Below, piece by piece: positions 59,534-64,000 of a DNA stretch of 64,000 nt (position 1 is the stretch's first letter; each line of letters opens with the position of its first letter). The DNA comes from Adiantum capillus-veneris (Eukaryota > Streptophyta > Polypodiopsida > Polypodiales > Pteridaceae), in assembly GCA_014529385.2 (NCBI GenBank), contig CM043966.1:85964087-86028086 (forward strand), read 5' to 3'. The position numbers and the translations under genes are program-made. Under the pieces are notes generated by a model, which was given only the letters and a program-made list of their open reading frames with translations, had not been told where the DNA came from and made no database searches.

Positions 59534-60391
59534 ATGTTTTCAATTGAAGAATGGTGCCTTGCAGATAGGTTCAGGGCTGACAAGAAGAATGGCAGGGCTA
59601 ACATTCCTGCAAGATGGAATTGCGTGTTGTCTTCTGCAGTGCTCGTGTTTCCTCTATGGTATAGACTAATTAAAAGAATCCCACTGATATGGCCAAGGCC
59701 ACCACCTCCGTTGAGCGTCCAGCATAGGGTTCTGATTTTTGGACCTTAATGGATTACTTTTCAAGAAATTTGATGGAAAATATGGTGAAGAATTGCCCCA
59801 CTGGCCAGAAATGCGGTATGTTGTTGAAGGGGATACACAGTTTTGGGTAAGGCCCGATGCAGAAGTGTTTTTGAATTTTTGTTTCAGATGGTTCGAAGTG
59901 TGGATATGGAGCTGCTGCGAGTTTGAGAAGCTCAAACGCACGCTAGCGACAGTGTTCCTTGACCACCACAAAAGATTCAATAGAGTGGTAAGTTAGGCGC
60001 AGTGCACAAGGGTCCCTTTTAAATTGGGCGCGAGAGATAAACCGGTGTTCCACAAGAATCTCGAAAATTTTTCTGACCTACCACCTGACACACTTATCTT
60101 TGATGATTCTGGTTATAAGCTAATGTTTAATCCATTGGGTCATTTCTTGTTTTTCCCAAGCTAGAAAATCAGTCTAAAGAAGTGCGCGCCTGTTTTCTGT
60201 CAACCACTGTCATAAACTGGCTGGCACATTGGTTGTACTCTAAGGACAGAATTGAGTATACAAAGAGGACTGTAATTTGTGCAGACGGACAACCTGACGA
60301 CACCTATGTGTGTCGTTTTTATTGGAAATGGCGGATTGACTTTTTCAAGAAGAAAGGAACAAATTTTTTATATAAAAAGAAAGCTTCATAA
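59534..60391 (+). pseudogene. Copy C: FCP1/NLI-like HAD phosphatase-type gene
   Basis: The ATG at 59534 follows TCTGCAGAT and opens MFSIEEWCLADRFRADKKNG, then RLIKRIPLIWPRPPPPLSVQ. An extra T (59738-59743) shifts the frame just before LDLNGLLFKKF. The body has WVRPDAEVFLNFCFRWFEVW and WSCCEFEKLKR, and then a TAG near 59995. After that LIFDDSGYKLMFNPLG, another shift near 60140, and a basic end FFKKKGTNFLYKKKAS. The extra T is shared with copy A. Confidence 0.7.
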
Positions 60392-60559
60392 AGTCTGTGA
60401 AGTGAGCGACTTTTGTCGATGTATTTTTTTGTCGATGGATGTAAATGGAGAATTACTCAGCCTTCTTGTCAATCAATGTAACAGAATTCATGCATAATAC
60501 ATTTACAAGCAAGTTGCACGGAAATACGTTGTATTATATATTTAAAGTATCTTGCAAAT

Positions 60560-60562
60560 AAA

Positions 60563-60643
<81 letters not shown>

Positions 60644-60687
60644 TGATAACGGTATTATACTGGGCAGTGACTGGTATGATACTGAGA

Positions 60688-60747
<60 letters not shown>

Positions 60748-61169
60748 ATACAAAGAAGTGACTTGTATGATACCGGTATGATTCTTTCAAGTGATTGGTA
60801 TGATACCGATATGATACTGAGAAGTGACCGGTATGATATTGAAAAGTGACACATAGAGAGAGAGAGAGAGAGAGAGAGAGTCATATACTGAGAAGTGACT
60901 GGTATGATACCGGTATGATACTATGAAGTGACTAATATGATACCGGTATGATACTGAGGAGTGACCGGTATGATGCTTAGAAGTGACAGACAGAGAGAGA
61001 GAGAGGGAGAGGGACTGGTATGATACCAGTATGGTACTGTGGAGTGACCGGTATGATACTGAGAAGTGACAGAGAGAGAAAGAGAGAGAGACAGAAGTAG
61101 GGACTGGTATGATATCGATATGATACTGAGGAGTTACTGCTATGATATCGGTATGATACTGAGAAATGA

Positions 61170-61218
<49 letters not shown>

Positions 61219-61310
61219 GGACTTGTATAATACCGGTATCATACTGAGGAGTGACTGATATGATACCGGTATGATACTGAGAAGTGACTGGTATGATGTT
61301 TAGAAATGAC

Positions 61311-61379
<69 letters not shown>

Positions 61380-61520
61380 ATGTATGATATGGGTATGATA
61401 CTGGGAAATGACTGGTATGATACCGGATCATACCGGTATGATACTTGGAATTGACTGGTATGATACCGGTACGATACTGAGAAGTGACTGGTATGATACA
61501 AAAATGATACTGATAAGTGA

Positions 61521-61590
<70 letters not shown>
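60560..61590. repeat. (GA)n tracts and ATACCGGTATGATACTGAGAAGTGAC repeats, copy C
   Basis: Homologous to 32651-33745 with different tract lengths. A (CA)n run is added near 61312-61340. It lies between the convergent HAD and transposase genes. Confidence 0.9.
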
Positions 61591-61595
<5 letters not shown>

Positions 61596-61660
61596 CCAGT
61601 TCAGTTTACAGTTAAAGGTAGATATACACAAAATTATGCATTATGCATTTCTTAAGATGG

Positions 61661-63752
61661 TTACATCTCAAAAGGCATACTATTGTAGATAGACTCACTG
61701 ACATCAAGTGATATTGTATATAGTTTTGAGTTGCTGGGATGGGGTATCATGGGGATTTTGATTGCCCGAACAAGATGTGAATATATGAACACCTCTGGAT
61801 TTTTGTCCAAAAGCTCGTAGGTCTGCTCATTTAGCATACGATATTAAAACCCTTTGATAGCATAGGATCCTCGCCCAATGATATTACCCCAATCATCTTC
61901 AGCGTCTGAATGAAACTCCTGAATAGCTGCAGTGCATTTCACTATATAGAAATCCACTTTTTCTTCATTGTCATTTGGTGCGGGAACAGCAAAATTACCA
62001 CCAACAATAAGACCCTGACTGAGCGTGTCATAGTGTCCTTCATACTCTGCATCCTCATTTATTTCGTCGTCATCGTCTTCCCCTTCTTCTGTAGGCTCCA
62101 AAATAAGGTATGTCCAAAAAGGAACGTGTGACTTGCTCACACATCTCCTCCACTTTTCCTGTTTACATGCACTACAAAAACAAGACAGTGAACGTGTTCT
62201 CAAAGCAGTTGTATCATGCTCTGAATATGTAGAAACAGAGTGCATTGAGCGGGTATTTTTTACAGCCTTCACATCCCAATTTTTTCCCCTCCCAATTCAA
62301 TCACCCAAAAAATCCTGCTTACATAACGGGCCTGGGATGCATAGGTGGCTGTAGCACCATCTGACAAGGTCCGTCTCAATAATGCCACAACATCTGCAAC
62401 ACAGTCTATCTTTGGGCAGTTTGGCTGCAACTGGTATTGAGTTAAAGACCTTTTTATCACTGCTCCCACACCGTCGTGTTCTCCCTTACCATGGCCGGAT
62501 CCAAAAAAGTTCCAAGACATTTTCCATCCTGTAAAAACACTGTATCTGCAATTTATTCAATGGATAGAAGAAGATTAATATACTCTTGGCACGATAAAAT
62601 TACCAAAAAAAACACGTATTATAATATTACTGATGTTAGACAAGCATTTTATTACAGCTTTATTGCCAATATTATAGGTCTCTATATTAAAACCACCTTC
62701 AGATAATTTTTGTTAGAACATGGTATACCTGGCAAGGAAATAGAATGGTCTTCTTGCTTTGAATTGTGAAGCTGCTCCATCAGACCATACCCAATGACGC
62801 CTTATGTTTAAACCAAATTGCTTTAGCCATTCCGCATGTTTCAGAAAACAGTGTTGAACAAAATGTGTGTCATGTTGCTTGTCATCTGAAATGAAGAAGT
62901 GAATTGTCTTGTGGATGTCACCTGCATAATATAAAAATCAGAAATTATTGAAGGGTTAATACAAAAGAAATAATATTGATCTAGGGTGATGCCATTACTT
63001 GCAATTCGGAAATATGTTATGTGCACAAAAATAGTTACTTGATTTGAATACCAGTGCATGGACTGAATCTCATTTTGTTCTTTGAAACTATAATTTTCAG
63101 CAAAGTCAACAACTGACACAACAACATCTTCTGGAAAGCTTTGTATACATTCCTTATATTGTTCTGCTTGCCATCTATACACAAAATTATGCATTATGTA
63201 TTTCTTAAGATGGTCTTTGAACATGACTGAGAGATCCTGGCATGATATTTCCTTATGCGACAAGACTTTCCTTTTCTTCTTCAGACTGTCACGCGCAGTT
63301 CCTACTTCTAGGTCCTCAAAAATCTTCACCACAATCGTTTTAGCAATAAATGCAGCCTCTGCAACACAAAAGTCTAACTTATCCGGGCCACACCTTTTAC
63401 ATTGACCACTCAAGCAGGCAAGGGCATGGAAGGTGGACGTATCTGATTTTGGACATAGTATAGAGTCCAATAAGGCTGTTACACTCTTGATAGGGTTTTT
63501 TGGTGCCTTGCATCCACCAATGTCTTTTCATATGTTGCATTGACATTGGCAAGCTTTTCCATACAGACCGAATACACAACTTCCCATGTGATTTATGGCA
63601 TCCTTTAGGAAGGACATTTGAACATGTGAAATGCAGCAACAAGTATATCGGTCTCTCAATTTCCACACAAAATATGGCTTCATGTACTAAAACGCCCACT
63701 GCCTTATTACAATTTCAGGGTATTGTTCTTTGAAGTTGAGAAAGAGCTCCAC
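61661..63752 (-). pseudogene. Copy C: DDE-like transposase gene (last three exons)
   Basis: Exons on minus: 62999-63752, 62729-62921 and 61661-62528. Motifs match copy A: VVSVVDFAENYSFKEQNEI, HWVWSDGAASQFKARRPF (second exon) and SWNFFGSGHGKGEHDGVGAV. The exon 3 acceptor is intact (TTTTTACAG). The codon that is TAG in A at 35401 is CAG here. Lesions are TAG and TGA codons in the first exon near 63690 and 63528, a 10-bp deletion near 62288 that shifts the frame, and a TAA near 61846. An acceptor at 63753 (TTTTAG) shows an upstream exon to the right, possibly outside the window. Confidence 0.75.
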
Positions 63753-64000
63753 CTAAAATGAAAGACATATATGGTTAAAGAACATTGAAGAAAACTGCAG
63801 GTTTTTATTATCTTTGAGGAAAACTATTGGATTACTATAAATCAGTATTTTTATTTCAAACCAATATGTTTTTTCACTTAATTGGTTAGGTAAACCAGTA
63901 TATATGAACACATGTCCTTGGTACGTACCAGTGGTATATAAGTGTCAACCAGTGCAAATGTTCTTACTGCCGCGGATGTAAACCAGTCTTTTCATTTATA

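Larger units (their letters stand above)
56480..64000. mobile_element. Copy C of the multi-gene DNA transposon-like family
   Basis: Same orientation and content as copy A. It continues about 140 bp beyond the point where A is cut (63861) and then leaves the window. The tail at 63862-64000 is unique here and AT-rich. Left flank is Gypsy-3, so C is inserted in, or joined to, that element. Confidence 0.82.

Overview
The window is nuclear DNA of a land plant and consists almost entirely of transposable elements. Evidence for this is Ty3/Gypsy polyproteins with chromodomain-like tails, tRNA-Met-type primer sites, spliced genes with GT...AG introns, and long (GA)n and (TG)n tracts. The DDE-like transposase with a DFAENY motif and the HAD domain with a DLNG motif remind me of families in non-seed plants such as ferns, lycophytes or mosses, but that is recollection and the species is unresolved. 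I found no intact ordinary host gene, rRNA, tRNA or CRISPR array.

Layout. (1) 1-3741: start of a minus-strand retroelement (gag at 1-457) and its non-coding leader, which holds a palindrome-centred repeat array. (2) 3742-19007: a minus-strand chromovirus-like Gypsy element (Gypsy-2; LTRs of about 1.5 kb; TSD ACATT), with a second Gypsy element (Gypsy-1, 3779-10224) nested in its left LTR. (3) 19008-22090: 3' part of a plus-strand retroelement (Element-4) with two retropepsin-like domains and a WVPK-motif tail. It is the coding target that Gypsy-2 entered. (4) 22090-28565: a plus-strand retroelement-like unit (Element-6) with a second palindrome array in its leader and a long coiled-coil gag-like protein. 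(5) 28566-36025 (copy A), 36026-43.9 kb (copy B, inverted, divergent) and 56480-64000 (copy C, close to A): three members of a multi-gene DNA transposon-like family. (6) 45.3-56.4 kb: a minus-strand Gypsy element (Gypsy-3) split by a plus-strand, mostly non-coding LTR element (49951-55020; TSD CATTG).

The most interesting system is the A/B/C family. Each copy has two convergent transcription units. One is a spliced transposase-like gene with a Cys-rich N-terminal region and DFAENY, W(S/L)DGAASQFK and HGKGEHDGxGAVIKR motifs. The other unit holds a spliced gene for an N-terminal domain, a coiled coil, a RING-H2-like finger and an acidic tail, followed by an FCP1/NLI-like HAD phosphatase-type protein. 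Introns and the convergent spacer are packed with palindromic repeats whose sequence is family-specific: ATACCGGTAT-type in A and C, GTACCAAATTTGGTAC-type in B. They occupy equivalent positions in both lineages. In B the HAD gene is additionally flanked by inverted repeats of about 250 bp.

Nearly every copy is decayed by premature stops, frameshifts and splice-site loss. A-versus-C comparison shows several CAG-to-TAG changes directly.
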